A stretch of DNA of 40,621 bases from Nitriliruptoraceae bacterium (GTDB taxonomy: Bacteria > Actinomycetota > Nitriliruptoria > Nitriliruptorales > Nitriliruptoraceae), in the NCBI GenBank assembly GCA_003558435.1, contig PWLR01000197.1:1-40621 (forward strand), given 5' to 3'. Every line of letters starts with the position of its first letter. The stretch's first letter is position 1. Below the pieces are notes generated by a model, which was given only the letters and a program-made list of their open reading frames with translations, was not told the origin of the DNA and did not search any database. Both the position numbers and the translations under genes were made by a program. Of this stretch, positions 1 through 8,058 are shown in pieces.

Positions 1-1
1 C

Positions 2-85
2 CGGGTCGCCGCCGAGCTCGCAGCCGAGCCGGGCGCCGACCCCGGATCCGGCCCCGACGGGTCGGGTCCGCCCGCCCGCACGTAG
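2..85 (+). CDS. C-terminal end of an unidentified protein (partial)
   Basis: An open frame enters from the left edge and stops at TAG 83-85. The 27 visible residues are rich in Ala, Gly, Pro and Asp and end in PPART, like a disordered C-terminal tail. No domain can be recognised. It points the same way as the genes that follow. It could equally be a chance open frame in GC-rich DNA. Confidence 0.35.
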   Translation, partial: RVAAELAAEPGADPGSGPDGSGPPART

Positions 86-163
86 CGCGCCCGGGTCCGT
101 CGGTCCGCCGGGGGAGTGGGACACCCGGTCGTGGCGCCCGACCGACCGGGCGGATCGCGCGGC

Positions 164-169
164 TACGCT
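164..169 (+). promoter_or_regulatory. Putative -10 element (TACGCT) of the first operon
   Basis: TACGCT lies 41 nt before the GTG at 211 and fits the actinobacterial TANNNT -10 pattern. The same or a closely related hexamer precedes several other genes here (1331, 6861, 20745, 26955, 28453). No clear -35 is seen. Confidence 0.35.
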
Positions 170-210
170 CGGCGCTCAGCGGCCGCACCGGCCGGGAGAG
201 GATCGACAAC

Positions 211-648
211 GTGGGTCAGAAGGTCAACGAAGAGACCACCATCGCGGCACCGATCGACACCGTGTGGGAGGTCATCATCGACCTCGACACCTACCCGGAG
301 TGGACCGAGGGCGTGCTCGAGACCGAGATCGTGGCGACCGACGACGACGGCTACCCGCATCGGGGCCGCTTCAAGGTGGACGCGAAGGTCGCGGAGATCA
401 GCTACGTCATCGAGTACCGCTACATCGACTACGACGTCGCCTGGCACCTGGTCGAGGGTGACACCATCTCGCAGTTGGACGGCCTGTACGAACTGTGGGA
501 GGACGACGACGGCAACACCGGCGTGCGCTACTCCCTCGAGGTCGACGTGGATCTGCCGCTGCCGGGCTTCCTCAAGAAGCGGGCGGCGCGCACCATCCTC
601 GACCAGGGGTTGACAGGTCTCAAGCAGCGCGCGGAATCCCGAGCCTGA
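211..648 (+). CDS. SRPBCC (START-like / polyketide cyclase-type) family protein
   Basis: A 145-residue protein of typical length for a single helix-grip SRPBCC domain. Near the N-terminus it has the family pattern: a first strand with TIAAPIDTVWEVI (about 9-21), then the helix and D..YPEW (about 26-31). The middle is acidic and the C-terminal helix (about 115-145) is Lys/Arg/Ala-rich, as in proteins of this fold that bind lipid or another small hydrophobic ligand. The GTG start at 211 follows a GGGAGAGGA stretch, a good ribosome site. The next gene begins two bases after the stop, so the two are probably one operon. The ligand cannot be read from the sequence. Confidence 0.85.
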   Translation: MGQKVNEETTIAAPIDTVWEVIIDLDTYPEWTEGVLETEIVATDDDGYPHRGRFKVDAKVAEISYVIEYRYIDYDVAWHLVEGDTISQLDGLYELWEDDDGNTGVRYSLEVDVDLPLPGFLKKRAARTILDQGLTGLKQRAESRA

Positions 649-650
649 CG

Positions 651-980
651 GTGGCACGTGACGAGGTGGAGTCGGCCTATTTCGCCCTGCTCCGTGCGCG
701 CGAAGAGCTCGACAACCTGCGGCGCTACGAGGAGTTCCTCCGTGCCGAGGCGCAACGCCTGCGACGTACCACCCGCGAGGGACAGGCCCTGCTCGGGCAG
801 GTCGACCGGCGGTTGGTGCGCGTCATCCGGCATACCGATCAGCCGCTGACCGACGCGGTCGATGCCCGGGTGCGCGTCCTCGAGGAGGAAGCGTCGCGAC
901 TGCCCGAACGCATCCGGGCGGCCGAGGTGCGCGTCGAGGAGTGCGACCGCGAGCACACCCTGCTCAAGCACGGGGGCTGA
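651..980 (+). CDS. Small coiled-coil protein of unknown function
   Basis: A 109-residue protein starting at GTG 651, two bases after the SRPBCC stop, so probably translated by coupling. It has no membrane segment and no cysteine cluster beyond a single Cys. Residues 3-45 (AREELDNLRRYEEFL and around) and about 68-103 are heptad-like, charged and Leu-rich, which suggests two helices of a coiled coil. No enzyme motif is visible. The next gene starts six bases after its stop. The tight spacing on both sides suggests a role with its neighbours, but I do not recognise the family. Confidence 0.65.
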   Translation: MARDEVESAYFALLRAREELDNLRRYEEFLRAEAQRLRRTTREGQALLGQVDRRLVRVIRHTDQPLTDAVDARVRVLEEEASRLPERIRAAEVRVEECDREHTLLKHGG

Positions 981-985
981 CCCCG

Positions 986-1276
986 GTGTACCGCGACGAT
1001 CCGCTCGACGACGAGGCCGAACTGCGTGCGGTCGCCGGCGACGACGCCGTCGATGCGCTGCTGGAAGCGGACATCGAGGTGGATCGGGAGCCTCTCGAGG
1101 TGGCCCTCGACGTCCTCCGGGTCCTGCAGGGGTGGGTCGACGACGCCTCGGCGGGGCGCTGGTTCAGCGCGCCCCAGCGGCGGCTGGAGGATCGTTCCCC
1201 GGTCGAGGCGCTGTCCGCCGGCGCGTTCGAGGAGGTCGAGGACGCGGCCCGGGCGTGGGCCGCCGCCCAGGGTTGA
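986..1276 (+). CDS. Small protein with a DUF2384-like (MbcA/ParS/Xre antitoxin C-terminal) domain
   Basis: A 96-residue protein from GTG 986. A longer in-frame start exists at 941 but would overlap the upstream gene by 40 bases. The C-terminal half matches the spacing of the toxin-binding domain of MbcA/ParS/Xre antitoxins: W59, P63, L67, then SP at 71-72 followed by an EAL helix. The N-terminal half is acidic and lacks an obvious Xre helix-turn-helix. The usual partner, a RES-domain toxin, is absent on both sides. The upstream neighbour is a small coiled-coil protein, so this is either an orphan domain or a pair with an unknown partner. The family assignment rests on pattern only. Confidence 0.5.
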   Translation: MYRDDPLDDEAELRAVAGDDAVDALLEADIEVDREPLEVALDVLRVLQGWVDDASAGRWFSAPQRRLEDRSPVEALSAGAFEEVEDAARAWAAAQG

Positions 1277-1330
1277 GGCGCGGCGCATCGACGTGGACCC
1301 TCGGCGTCCACGGTCGGCGAGTGAACGCGC

Positions 1331-1336
1331 TACGCT
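1331..1336 (+). promoter_or_regulatory. Putative -10 element (TACGCT) for the cold-shock gene
   Basis: TACGCT stands about 108 nt upstream of the ATG at 1444 and would leave a transcribed leader of about 100 nt, as is common for cold-shock genes. The leader includes the 12-bp palindrome GGAACCGGTTCC at 1386-1397, followed directly by a second CCGGTTCC. Confidence 0.3.
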
Positions 1337-1443
1337 TCGGGACCCGCCGCGCCGCGGTCAGCCGCGTGCGCCCGCCGGACCTGACGGAACCGGTTCCCCG
1401 GTTCCATCCTCAGCTCTCACCTGCTCAACGAGGTACGCCACCC

Positions 1444-1749
1444 ATGCCCACCGGACGCGTCAAGCTCTTCCACGCCGATCGCAACTTCGGCTTCGTCACC
1501 GTCGATGACGGCAGCGAGGTCTACGTCGCCGGCGACCAGGTCGCCGGCGACCCCCTCCGCTCTGGGGATGAGGTGGAGTTCGAGATCGCCGAAACCGACA
1601 AGGGCCGCAAGGCCGCGACCGAGCTCAAGGTCACCAAGCAGGCGCCCGCCGACAGCCCGGTCGGGCGCACGATGACGGCCCCGCCGTCGTGGGACGAGCT
1701 CGAACAGCGCGAGCGTGAGCGCCGCATGGCGCGTCGCCGCAGGCGCTGA
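1444..1749 (+). CDS. Cold-shock domain protein with a basic tail
   Basis: A nucleic-acid-binding OB-fold protein of 101 residues; classical CspA proteins have 65-70. Residues 1-60 form the cold-shock domain: GRVKLF (4-9), the RNP1-like NFGFVTV (14-20) and an RNP2-like VYVA (26-29). The usual aromatic and His residues of RNP2 (VFVHF) are not kept, so RNA binding may be weaker. Residues 62-101 are an added tail with ERERERR and a final run of arginines, likely to contact nucleic acid. It starts at ATG 1444. The coding end runs into a 21-bp tandem repeat. Confidence 0.85.
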   Translation: MPTGRVKLFHADRNFGFVTVDDGSEVYVAGDQVAGDPLRSGDEVEFEIAETDKGRKAATELKVTKQAPADSPVGRTMTAPPSWDELEQRERERRMARRRRR

Positions 1750-1797
1750 TCGAGGGGCCGCAGGCGCTGATCGAAGGGCCGCAGGCGCTGATCGGGT
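1735..1797 (+). repeat. Three tandem 21-bp repeats across the end of the cold-shock gene
   Basis: Units at 1735-1755, 1756-1776 and 1777-1797 share the core GCCGCAGGCGCTGATCGA with one to three differences. The stop codon (TGA 1747-1749) lies in the first unit. The other two units repeat it in the same frame, so the gene end appears to have been duplicated by slippage without changing the protein. Confidence 0.85.
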
Positions 1798-1935
1798 CCT
1801 CCGGTCTCGTCGATGGTCACCGACGTCTGAGCCGGAGTGGCCGGTCAGCGGGAACGCCCTGGGCGACCGTCGAGGGGGCCATCGGCGCCATGACGCGGGT
1901 ACGGTGAACTCGCCGCGCTCGGGAGGTTGGTTGCG

Positions 1936-2235
1936 GTGCGACTGGCAAGCTCGACTCCGACTCCGGTCCAGCAACCGGAGACCGATGAACTCGTGGGCAT
2001 CGACGTCCCATGGGACGTGTTGGTCTGGGACGATCCGGTGAACCTGATGTCCTACGTCGTGTTCGTGTTCCGCCAGGTCTTCGGCTTCAGCGACGAGGTC
2101 GCCCACAAGTTGATGCTCGAGGTCCATGAGCGGGGTCGGGCCCTGGTCGCCTCGGAGCCACGGGAGCAGGCGGAACGCTACGTGCAACAACTCCACGGTT
2201 TCGGACTGCACGCAACGATGCAGCGATCCACGTGA
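1936..2235 (+). CDS. clpS: ATP-dependent Clp protease adaptor ClpS
   Basis: The adaptor that delivers N-degron substrates to the ClpC/ClpA-ClpP protease. The protein has 99 residues with an unstructured N-terminal 25, then WDVLVWDDPVN (26-36), the family's binding-pocket strand, SYVVFVF (39-45), and the helix LEVHERGRA (61-69) with the conserved pocket His at 64. GTG 1936 is chosen because GGGAGG (1921-1926) sits nine bases before it; a TTG at 1927 touches that site and cannot use it. The next gene, DUF2017, overlaps by four bases, an arrangement seen widely in actinobacteria. aat, which makes N-degrons, lies about 5 kb downstream. Confidence 0.93.
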   Translation: MRLASSTPTPVQQPETDELVGIDVPWDVLVWDDPVNLMSYVVFVFRQVFGFSDEVAHKLMLEVHERGRALVASEPREQAERYVQQLHGFGLHATMQRST

Positions 2236-2804
2236 GCCGGACCTTCCGCCGCCACGGGCGCGCGATCCGGGCCACGTTCGGGGAAGGCGAGCTCGAACTC
2301 CTCCGGTCGTTGCGCGATCAGCTCCGGGAGGCGCTGGCTTCGCCGGACCCGGACGATCCGGTGATCAAGCGGTTGTTCCCGCCGGCGGTCCTCGGTGACC
2401 CGGAGGCGGAACGCGAGATGCGCGCGCTGTTGGTCGACGACCTGCTGGCGAGCCGGTTGGCGGGCCTCGACGCGCTGGTCGGACTCCTCGATCGGGGAAC
2501 GCTGCACCGTGGCTCGGTCCGGATCGATCTCGTGGACGACGAGCCGATGCTGGTGCTCGGTGTGCTCAACGACGTCCGGCTGGCGATCGGCGCCCGTATC
2601 GACATCGAGGCGCTCGACCGTGGATCCGTCACCGACGATGACCCGGTGAGCTACCGGCTGGCGCTGATGGATCATCTCGGCTGGTGGCAGGAGCAGCTGC
2701 TGTCGATCATGGGTGGCTCGGGCATCGACGGCGAGGTCGGTACCGACGGCGCTTCCGGGGGTGACCTGCCCGGAGGCCGGGGCGAGGCTCGAGGCGATCC
2801 ATGA
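2232..2804 (+). CDS. DUF2017 family protein
   Basis: A 190-residue soluble, mostly helical protein with GTG at 2232 overlapping the clpS stop (GTGA). The N-terminal FRRHGRAIRATFGEGELELLRS-like start and a central domain with FPPAVLGDPEAEREMR and VLNDVRLAIGARI are the features of DUF2017, a family almost always found beside clpS in actinobacteria. The last 30 residues are Gly/Asp-rich and probably disordered. The function is unknown; the context suggests a link to Clp proteolysis. The downstream oxidoreductase overlaps by four bases, so all three are probably one transcript. Confidence 0.85.
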   Translation: MSRTFRRHGRAIRATFGEGELELLRSLRDQLREALASPDPDDPVIKRLFPPAVLGDPEAEREMRALLVDDLLASRLAGLDALVGLLDRGTLHRGSVRIDLVDDEPMLVLGVLNDVRLAIGARIDIEALDRGSVTDDDPVSYRLALMDHLGWWQEQLLSIMGGSGIDGEVGTDGASGGDLPGGRGEARGDP

Positions 2805-3814
2805 AGCTCGGTCTGGGTATCAGCGAGGACCTTCCGGTCGCCGTGCAGCAGCACCTTGCGACCCACGTGGAGGGTGCGGGGTTCGCCTCGCTGTGGACCA
2901 ACGAGGCCAGCGGCCGCGACGCCTTGCTGCTCTGCCAGGCCTGGGCGGCGGTGACCACCGATCTCGATGTCGGGGTCGGGGTGCTGCCGATGTGGACCCG
3001 GTCGCCCGCGCAGCTGGCGATGGCGTGCGCCACGCTGCAGGAAGCCTCCGGCGGCCGGTTCCTGCTCGGCCTCGGGGTCAGTCACCCGGCGACGATGGGC
3101 CCCTGGCACGGCGCCACCGTCGAGCGCCCGTTGACGGCGTCGCGGGAGCTGCTGACCATCCTCGCGCAGCTCGAGGCGGGGGAGCGCTCGGATGTCGACG
3201 GGGAGGTCCTGTCCTCGCGCAGGTTCCGTCTGACGATCTCCCCGCAGCCGCCGCGGACCCGTCGCTACCTGGCGGCGATGGGCCCGCGGATGCTCGAGTT
3301 GGCCGGGAGGCTCGCCGGAGGCACGTTGCTGAACTGGGCCGGCAGCGATGAGGTGGAACGCGCCGGTGGCATCGTCCGTGGAGCAGCGGTCAGCGCCGGT
3401 CGTGATCCGGCGGACCTCGAGGTGGCGAGCTACGTCCGGATCGCCGTGGCCGACGAACGCGATGCCGCGCGCATCGCGCTGGGCGCACAGGTCGGGCAGT
3501 ACGCCGCTCTGCCGGCGTACGCGGCCCACCTGGAACGGCAGGGCTTCGGGGGCGCGGTCGAGCGGGCGAAGGCGGCGCACAAGGCCGGCGCCGATGCCGC
3601 CGGCCTGACCGAAGCGTTGGGTGACGAGGTGTTGGATGCGCTGGGGTGGTCGGGCACCCCTCAGGACGATCCGGCCGCGATGCTCGCCACCTATCGCGAT
3701 GCCGGGCTGGATCACCTGGTTGCGCGCGTGGTCGTGGTCGGTGACGACCCGTTCGAGAGCATCGCGACGGTGATCCGCACCCTCGACGCCCACACCGGGG
3801 GAGCCCGCAGGTAA
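2801..3814 (+). CDS. LLM-class (luciferase-like) F420-dependent oxidoreductase
   Basis: A 337-residue TIM-barrel oxidoreductase of the bacterial luciferase-like superfamily. Visible elements are the first strand MKLGLGISED, the second-strand region GFASLWTNEA (28-37), the third-strand region DVGVGVLPMWTRSP, the helix-and-strand block ATLQEASGGRFLLGLGVS (about 76-93) and the LAARMLELAGRLAGG-like barrel core near 167-180. Actinobacterial members of this type commonly use coenzyme F420; the substrate is not deducible. The ATG start overlaps the DUF2017 stop (ATGA). No gene follows on this strand until 6952. Confidence 0.85.
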   Translation: MKLGLGISEDLPVAVQQHLATHVEGAGFASLWTNEASGRDALLLCQAWAAVTTDLDVGVGVLPMWTRSPAQLAMACATLQEASGGRFLLGLGVSHPATMGPWHGATVERPLTASRELLTILAQLEAGERSDVDGEVLSSRRFRLTISPQPPRTRRYLAAMGPRMLELAGRLAGGTLLNWAGSDEVERAGGIVRGAAVSAGRDPADLEVASYVRIAVADERDAARIALGAQVGQYAALPAYAAHLERQGFGGAVERAKAAHKAGADAAGLTEALGDEVLDALGWSGTPQDDPAAMLATYRDAGLDHLVARVVVVGDDPFESIATVIRTLDAHTGGARR

Positions 3815-3905
3815 CGGTCGAGGCGGCACCGACCGGGGATGGGGAGCAGCCCCTGCACGGCAGGCCGTTCGTCTCCTGCCGAGCACGTTCCGTCCGGACG
3901 CCACC

Positions 3906-3931
3906 CAACCGTTATCCGCAACAAGCGCGCA
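3906..3931 (+). repeat. Dispersed intergenic repeat, copy A
   Basis: The core CCGTTATCCGCAACAAGCG and its flanks differ by one base from copy B (35051-35076) over 26 bases and share the left half with copy C (35362-35385). The centre GTTAC/TCC-GCAAC is a near-palindrome with GTT and AAC ends. It lies in the 278-bp gap between the convergent LLM and murJ genes, where no gene is seen. Confidence 0.7.
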
Positions 3932-4092
3932 CGAACACCCGTCGCGCGACCGTCGTACCGGGGGAGAGACCCGCCATCACCATCGAAGCCGCGCGGACCC
4001 GACCGGATGGCCCGACGACCTCGAAGGCGGGCGGCTCCGCTGGGCATGGGTGTGCCGGTAGCCGGCCAGCCGAGAGCCTCGGGGCTCGCGGG

Positions 4093-5772
4093 CTATCCGC
4101 GTTCGAGCCGTGCCTGACGGAGCAGGTCCTCGGCCTCCGGGACGCGACCGATGCGGGTCACCGTGACGTACGTGACGCCGATCGCGAACAGCACGATCAG
4201 CGCGTCGATCCGCGGCGCGAACGTCGAGGTTCCGAGCACGAACCGTGCCAGCAGGCCAGCCACCGCCGCGACGATCCCGGCGGTGGTGATGGCGCGCGCG
4301 TGGGGCCCGCCCAGCCGCACCCGTCCGAACAGGATGCGGACGCGGATGCGCAGCAGAGCCAGTTCGAGCCATGCACCGACGGCGCCACCGAGCGCCAGAC
4401 CCGCGGCGCCGAGGCGCAGCAGGCTCTCGGCGGAATCGCGCAGTTCGTCCGGTGCGGCCTGGAAGAAGCGCACGTCATCGACGACGGAGAACCCCGCGAC
4501 CGAGGCACCGATCGAGTCGAACGGGAACATCAGCGTGATCCCGATCGCCAGCCCGACGACCACCCGGATGACGGCGTAGATCGCGGGGTTCCGGGTGTCG
4601 CCGGAGCCGTACAGGGCGGACTGCAACAGCCGCGAACTCGTGCTGGCCAGCAGGCCGAGGGACAGCACCGACAGGATGGCACCGACCTGGACCACGGCGT
4701 CCGCGCTGGTGCGACCACCGAGGTAGACCAGGGTGACCACCTGGTCCCCGGCGACGAGGAACGCGACGGCGCTGGGTACCACGAAGTAGGCGATCCGGCC
4801 GAGGCCGTCATCGAGGCGGGCGACCACACGGGGGCGATCGGTCTGGTCCATGGTCGACAGGGTCGGGAGCTCGGCGGCGGCGGCGCTCATACCGAACAGG
4901 GCGACCGGGAGCAGGTAGAGCACCTGGGCGTAGCCGAGTGCGACGAGCGCCCCGGCGGCGAGCAGCGAGGTGGCGATCAGATCGGCGTAGCTCGCCAGCT
5001 GGACGCCACCCCGGCCGGCGACCACGTGACCGAACCGGTTGACGACCGTCCGCACGCCGGTCACCGACAACGATGCTGACAGCCGGAGACCCTCGGAGCT
5101 CTTGAGCACGGTCGGTAGCTGGATGCCCAGCTGCAGCAGCGACCCGGCGAGCGCCCCCCAGGCCATGGCCGTGGCGAGCGCGATCTCGTCGGTGGTGATC
5201 AGCAGCGCGGCGCCGGTGACCGAGGCGATGATGGCGACGTTCCACAGCACCGGGGCGACGTAGGACAGGAAGAACCTGCCGTGGGAGTTCAGCACCCCCA
5301 GACACCAGGCGGAGAGCACCAGCGCCCCGATGCCGGGGGTGACGATCCGGACCAGGGTGACGGTGAGTTCGAACTTCTCGGTCCCGGGGATGAAACCCGG
5401 AACGAACAGCCGGGTGACGGGCTCGGCGAAGACGACCCCGATCAGGACCAACGCGGCGGTCACCGCCAGCAACAGCCCGGCGATCGCGCCGGCCAATCGT
5501 CCCGCGTCCTGCTCGCGACCCTCGGCGAGCGCCTTGCTGTAGACCGGCACGAACGAGGCCGACAACACACCTTCGCCGAGCAGGTTCTGCAGCAGGTTCG
5601 GGATGCGCAGCGCGGCCTTGAACGCCTCCGCGCCCAACCCGGTGCCGAGGAACCGGGCGGTCACGATCTCGCGCAGGAGCCCCGCGAAGCGCGACAACAG
5701 GATCCCTGCGGCGACCAACGAGGAGTTGCGCCGCAGATCACCGTCGTCCGGTGGCGGCGTGCCGTGATCCAC
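4093..5772 (-). CDS. murJ: Lipid II flippase MurJ (MviN family)
   Basis: An integral membrane protein of the MOP superfamily that moves lipid II across the cytoplasmic membrane for peptidoglycan synthesis. It has 559 residues and about 14 hydrophobic segments. The N-terminal signature is very clear: SSLVAAGILLSRFAGLLREI (about 16-35), then GLGAEAFKAALRIPNLLQNL and LLGEGVLSASFVPVYSK (about 64-80), followed by GR.AGAIAGLLLAV. The start is GTG 5772; there is no better upstream start. Many actinobacterial MurJ proteins carry an extra kinase-like domain, but this one is the plain form. It runs downstream of the exonuclease gene on the same strand, with a gap of 93 bp. Confidence 0.93.
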   Translation of the reverse strand: MDHGTPPPDDGDLRRNSSLVAAGILLSRFAGLLREIVTARFLGTGLGAEAFKAALRIPNLLQNLLGEGVLSASFVPVYSKALAEGREQDAGRLAGAIAGLLLAVTAALVLIGVVFAEPVTRLFVPGFIPGTEKFELTVTLVRIVTPGIGALVLSAWCLGVLNSHGRFFLSYVAPVLWNVAIIASVTGAALLITTDEIALATAMAWGALAGSLLQLGIQLPTVLKSSEGLRLSASLSVTGVRTVVNRFGHVVAGRGGVQLASYADLIATSLLAAGALVALGYAQVLYLLPVALFGMSAAAAELPTLSTMDQTDRPRVVARLDDGLGRIAYFVVPSAVAFLVAGDQVVTLVYLGGRTSADAVVQVGAILSVLSLGLLASTSSRLLQSALYGSGDTRNPAIYAVIRVVVGLAIGITLMFPFDSIGASVAGFSVVDDVRFFQAAPDELRDSAESLLRLGAAGLALGGAVGAWLELALLRIRVRILFGRVRLGGPHARAITTAGIVAAVAGLLARFVLGTSTFAPRIDALIVLFAIGVTYVTVTRIGRVPEAEDLLRQARLERG

Positions 5773-5865
5773 AGGGTCTTCGGGATCGCTCAGCGGGTCC
5801 TCGAGGTCGTGCGCGCCGACCGGGTCCGGGCGCGCCGCGCGATGCTAGGCGAGCCGGGCGCCAGA

Positions 5866-6780
5866 TCACGTCCACCGGGTCGGGCGGTCCCGCAGGGCCG
5901 TGACACCGAGCTCGTCGCACCAGGCGAGATAGCTCTCCCGCGGCACCCCCGACCAGGCCAGATCCTCCAGATCGGCTCCGAGATCGAGATCGGTGGCCAG
6001 TACCGTCAGCTCGCGGTAGAGCTCGGCTTCGGCGCGCTGGTCCCGGAGGGTGGCGGCGAGTCTGGCTGCGCCCCGAACGGTCACGTCCCAGTCATCCGCA
6101 TCGTCGGGGATGGCATCGAGATGCACGTAGCGGGCGAGCAGGGTGGCCGCCGACTTGGCGCCGAAGCCGGCGAGACCCGGGATCCCGTCCGCGGCGTCAC
6201 CGACCAACGCCAGCAGATCGGCGATCGACGCCGGGCCGACACCGAACTTCTCCCACACCCCGGCTTCGTCCCGCACTATCTGCCGAAGACGATCGATCTG
6301 GACGATGTGTGTGTCGCGCACGACCTGGGCGAGGTCCTTGTCTGGCGTGAGGATCCTGACCTGACCGACCTCGGGGGCGAACCGCACGGCCGCGGTCGCG
6401 AGCGCGTCGTCGGCCTCGTACTCGTCCATCGACCACAGGCGCACCCCCAACGCCGCGACCGCTCGTTCGGCACGATCGAACTGGGCCAACAGATCGGGAT
6501 CCACGCCCTCGGAGCTCTTGTAGGGCCCGAATCGCTCGTTGCGCCAGCTCTCGATCGGGTTGTCGAACGCCACGGCGAGATGGGTCGGTGCTTCCCCGGC
6601 GTCCTCGAGCAGCCCGAGCAGGCTCGAGACCAGCCCGACGGTGGCCTTCACGTCGCGCCCCTGACGGTCGGTGCGGGAAGGACGCTTGGAGAAGTGCGCG
6701 CGGAACAGCTCGTAGGTTCCGTCCACCAGATGCAGCCGGGTTCCGCAGCGGTCGTCGGCTCGGGGCGAGGACTCGGTCAC
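5866..6780 (-). CDS. 5'-3' exonuclease (PIN/H3TH, Pol I exonuclease-like)
   Basis: A stand-alone 304-residue flap nuclease related to the N-terminal domain of DNA polymerase I. Metal-binding acids are in place: LVDGTYE with D20, FDN with D73, the EYEADDA cluster (120-126), TPDKD (145-149) and GDAADGIPGL (194-203). The last begins the helix-3-turn-helix DNA-binding part, followed by GFGAKSA. The length is right for a complete enzyme. It would trim 5' flaps or RNA primers in replication and repair. It is divergent from aat and upstream of murJ on the same strand. Confidence 0.9.
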   Translation of the reverse strand: MTESSPRADDRCGTRLHLVDGTYELFRAHFSKRPSRTDRQGRDVKATVGLVSSLLGLLEDAGEAPTHLAVAFDNPIESWRNERFGPYKSSEGVDPDLLAQFDRAERAVAALGVRLWSMDEYEADDALATAAVRFAPEVGQVRILTPDKDLAQVVRDTHIVQIDRLRQIVRDEAGVWEKFGVGPASIADLLALVGDAADGIPGLAGFGAKSAATLLARYVHLDAIPDDADDWDVTVRGAARLAATLRDQRAEAELYRELTVLATDLDLGADLEDLAWSGVPRESYLAWCDELGVTALRDRPTRWT

Positions 6781-6860
6781 GAGCGGCTCCTGTCACAGGA
6801 CGGGGCGGCGGGCGGGAACGACGGGGCGGCGGGCGGCCGGTACGGGATCCGAGCTACTGG

Positions 6861-6866
6861 TAGCGT
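6861..6866 (+). promoter_or_regulatory. Putative -10 element (TAGCGT) for aat
   Basis: TAGCGT lies 85 nt upstream of the chosen aat start, in the divergent gap shared with the exonuclease gene. It matches the TA[CG]C[CG]T form seen before other genes in this window. Confidence 0.3.
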
Positions 6867-6951
6867 CGAGAACCACTCGGCACGAGATGCGTGGCCACCT
6901 CGGTTGGTCCCTTCACGCCGCAGCGGAGCAGACCAGGAGCCAGGAGCGGGT

Positions 6952-7728
6952 GTGGAGCGCGACGAGCGCACCGACCGAGGGCCGCGACGGCGTCTCGGTC
7001 GTCGCCTACCGCCGGACGCGCCGGGGCTCGCCGCCGCGCCCAAGCCCGTACCGCCATCCGCCTGGATGTTTCCCGGACCGAACGGAACCGATGACGACGG
7101 AGTCGTTGGCGTAGGTGCGGACCTGTCGCCGGCCACCTTGGTCGATGCCTACCGGCGGGGCATCTTCCCCTGGCCGCATCCCGACGTTCCGCTGCCGTGG
7201 TTCTCGCCGGATCCGCGCGGGGTCATCGAGCTCGATGGGCTCCACATCTCGCGGAGTCTGCAACGCACGTTGCGACGTTGCGGCTGGTCGACCACGGTCG
7301 ACGCCGCCTTCGACGAGGTCGTCGCCGGGTGCGCAAGCGGACGGGGCGATGCCGGGACCTGGATCACCGCGACCATGGGCGGCGCCTACAGCCGCCTCCA
7401 CGCCCTCGGATGGGCCCACAGCCTCGAGGTCTGGGACGGTGAACGGTTGGTCGGTGGCATCTACGGGGTGCAGCTCGGGGGGGTGTTCACGGGGGAGTCG
7501 ATGTTCCACCGCGAGTCGGACGCCTCCAAGGTCGCACTGGTCGATCTCGCCGCCCGGTTGCGTTCCGCCGGAGGCCGGCTTCTGGACGTCCAGTTGACCA
7601 CCGGACATCTGCGTTCGCTCGGCGCGACCGACATGCCTCGCGGTCGTTTCCTCGAGATCCTCGCCGCCGCACGCGACCTGGATGTCCGGCTGGCCACGGG
7701 GGAGCGACCCGTGGATCGGCACCTCTGA
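6952..7728 (+). CDS. aat: Leucyl/phenylalanyl-tRNA--protein transferase
   Basis: Transfers Leu or Phe from charged tRNA to the N-terminus of proteins that begin with Lys or Arg, creating N-degrons read by ClpS. The protein has 258 residues from GTG 6952, which has AGGAG five bases upstream. The first ATG (7066) would cut off the conserved PPSAWMFP block. Family signatures are DDDGVVGVGADLSP (about 47-60), YRRGIFPWPHPDVPLPWFSP (about 67-86), the GGIYGVQLGGVFTGESMF block and the C-terminal LLDVQ/LGA. The first 35 residues are a basic lineage-specific extension. It stands alone on its strand between the exonuclease gene and ahcY. Confidence 0.92.
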   Translation: MERDERTDRGPRRRLGRRLPPDAPGLAAAPKPVPPSAWMFPGPNGTDDDGVVGVGADLSPATLVDAYRRGIFPWPHPDVPLPWFSPDPRGVIELDGLHISRSLQRTLRRCGWSTTVDAAFDEVVAGCASGRGDAGTWITATMGGAYSRLHALGWAHSLEVWDGERLVGGIYGVQLGGVFTGESMFHRESDASKVALVDLAARLRSAGGRLLDVQLTTGHLRSLGATDMPRGRFLEILAAARDLDVRLATGERPVDRHL

Positions 7729-7825
7729 ACCGGTCACCGGCGCCGTTCCCACGGCCGAACGCTCGCGAGGCTGCGGCTCCACGAAACCGGGTGGGTGGCG
7801 CTGGGTGGTGGCACGGCGGGGTGAC

Positions 7826-7894
7826 CTCGGGCACACTGTCAGGAGAGGCTGCCGAGTCCGGCTCACCCTCCCGACGGCGACGGGCGTGCCCCGC
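7826..7894 (+). ncRNA. Candidate structured leader RNA (possible riboswitch) upstream of ahcY
   Basis: Inside the 477-bp gap before ahcY, 7829-7891 can fold as a nested structure. GGGCAC (7829-7834) pairs with GTGCCC (7886-7891), CTGTC (7836-7840) with GACGG (7873-7877, one G-U), GGAG (7842-7845) with CTCC (7868-7871), and GCCG (7851-7854) with CGGC (7859-7862) around the loop AGTC. The order TCAGGAGAGG ... CCGGCTCACCCTCC ... GTGCCCC recalls the core of the SAM-I/SAM-IV riboswitch clan, but with CTCA instead of CAA and no long P2. AHCY makes a natural target for SAM or SAH control. The family is unproven, and chance pairing is common at this GC content. Confidence 0.35.
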
Positions 7895-8058
7895 TCGTCC
7901 CATCGTGTCGCATGCGGTGCCGCGCCATCCCCGCGGCAGGTGGTCCACCTGGCTTGCTCGGCCTTCGGGTGCGGGAGCGTTCCGGGACACACCCTTCCCA
8001 GCGGCGCCACGGCGCGACCGGCACCATCTGGCCGATCGAGTGCGCCACGCACCCCATC

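Noticed and set aside
986-1276. Complete toxin-antitoxin locus
   Set aside because: No RES or other toxin-like gene is adjacent; the upstream protein is only a coiled coil.
7829-7891. Standard SAH riboswitch
   Set aside because: The GCGCUGC core and its pseudoknot partner are missing, so only a generic structured-leader call is made.
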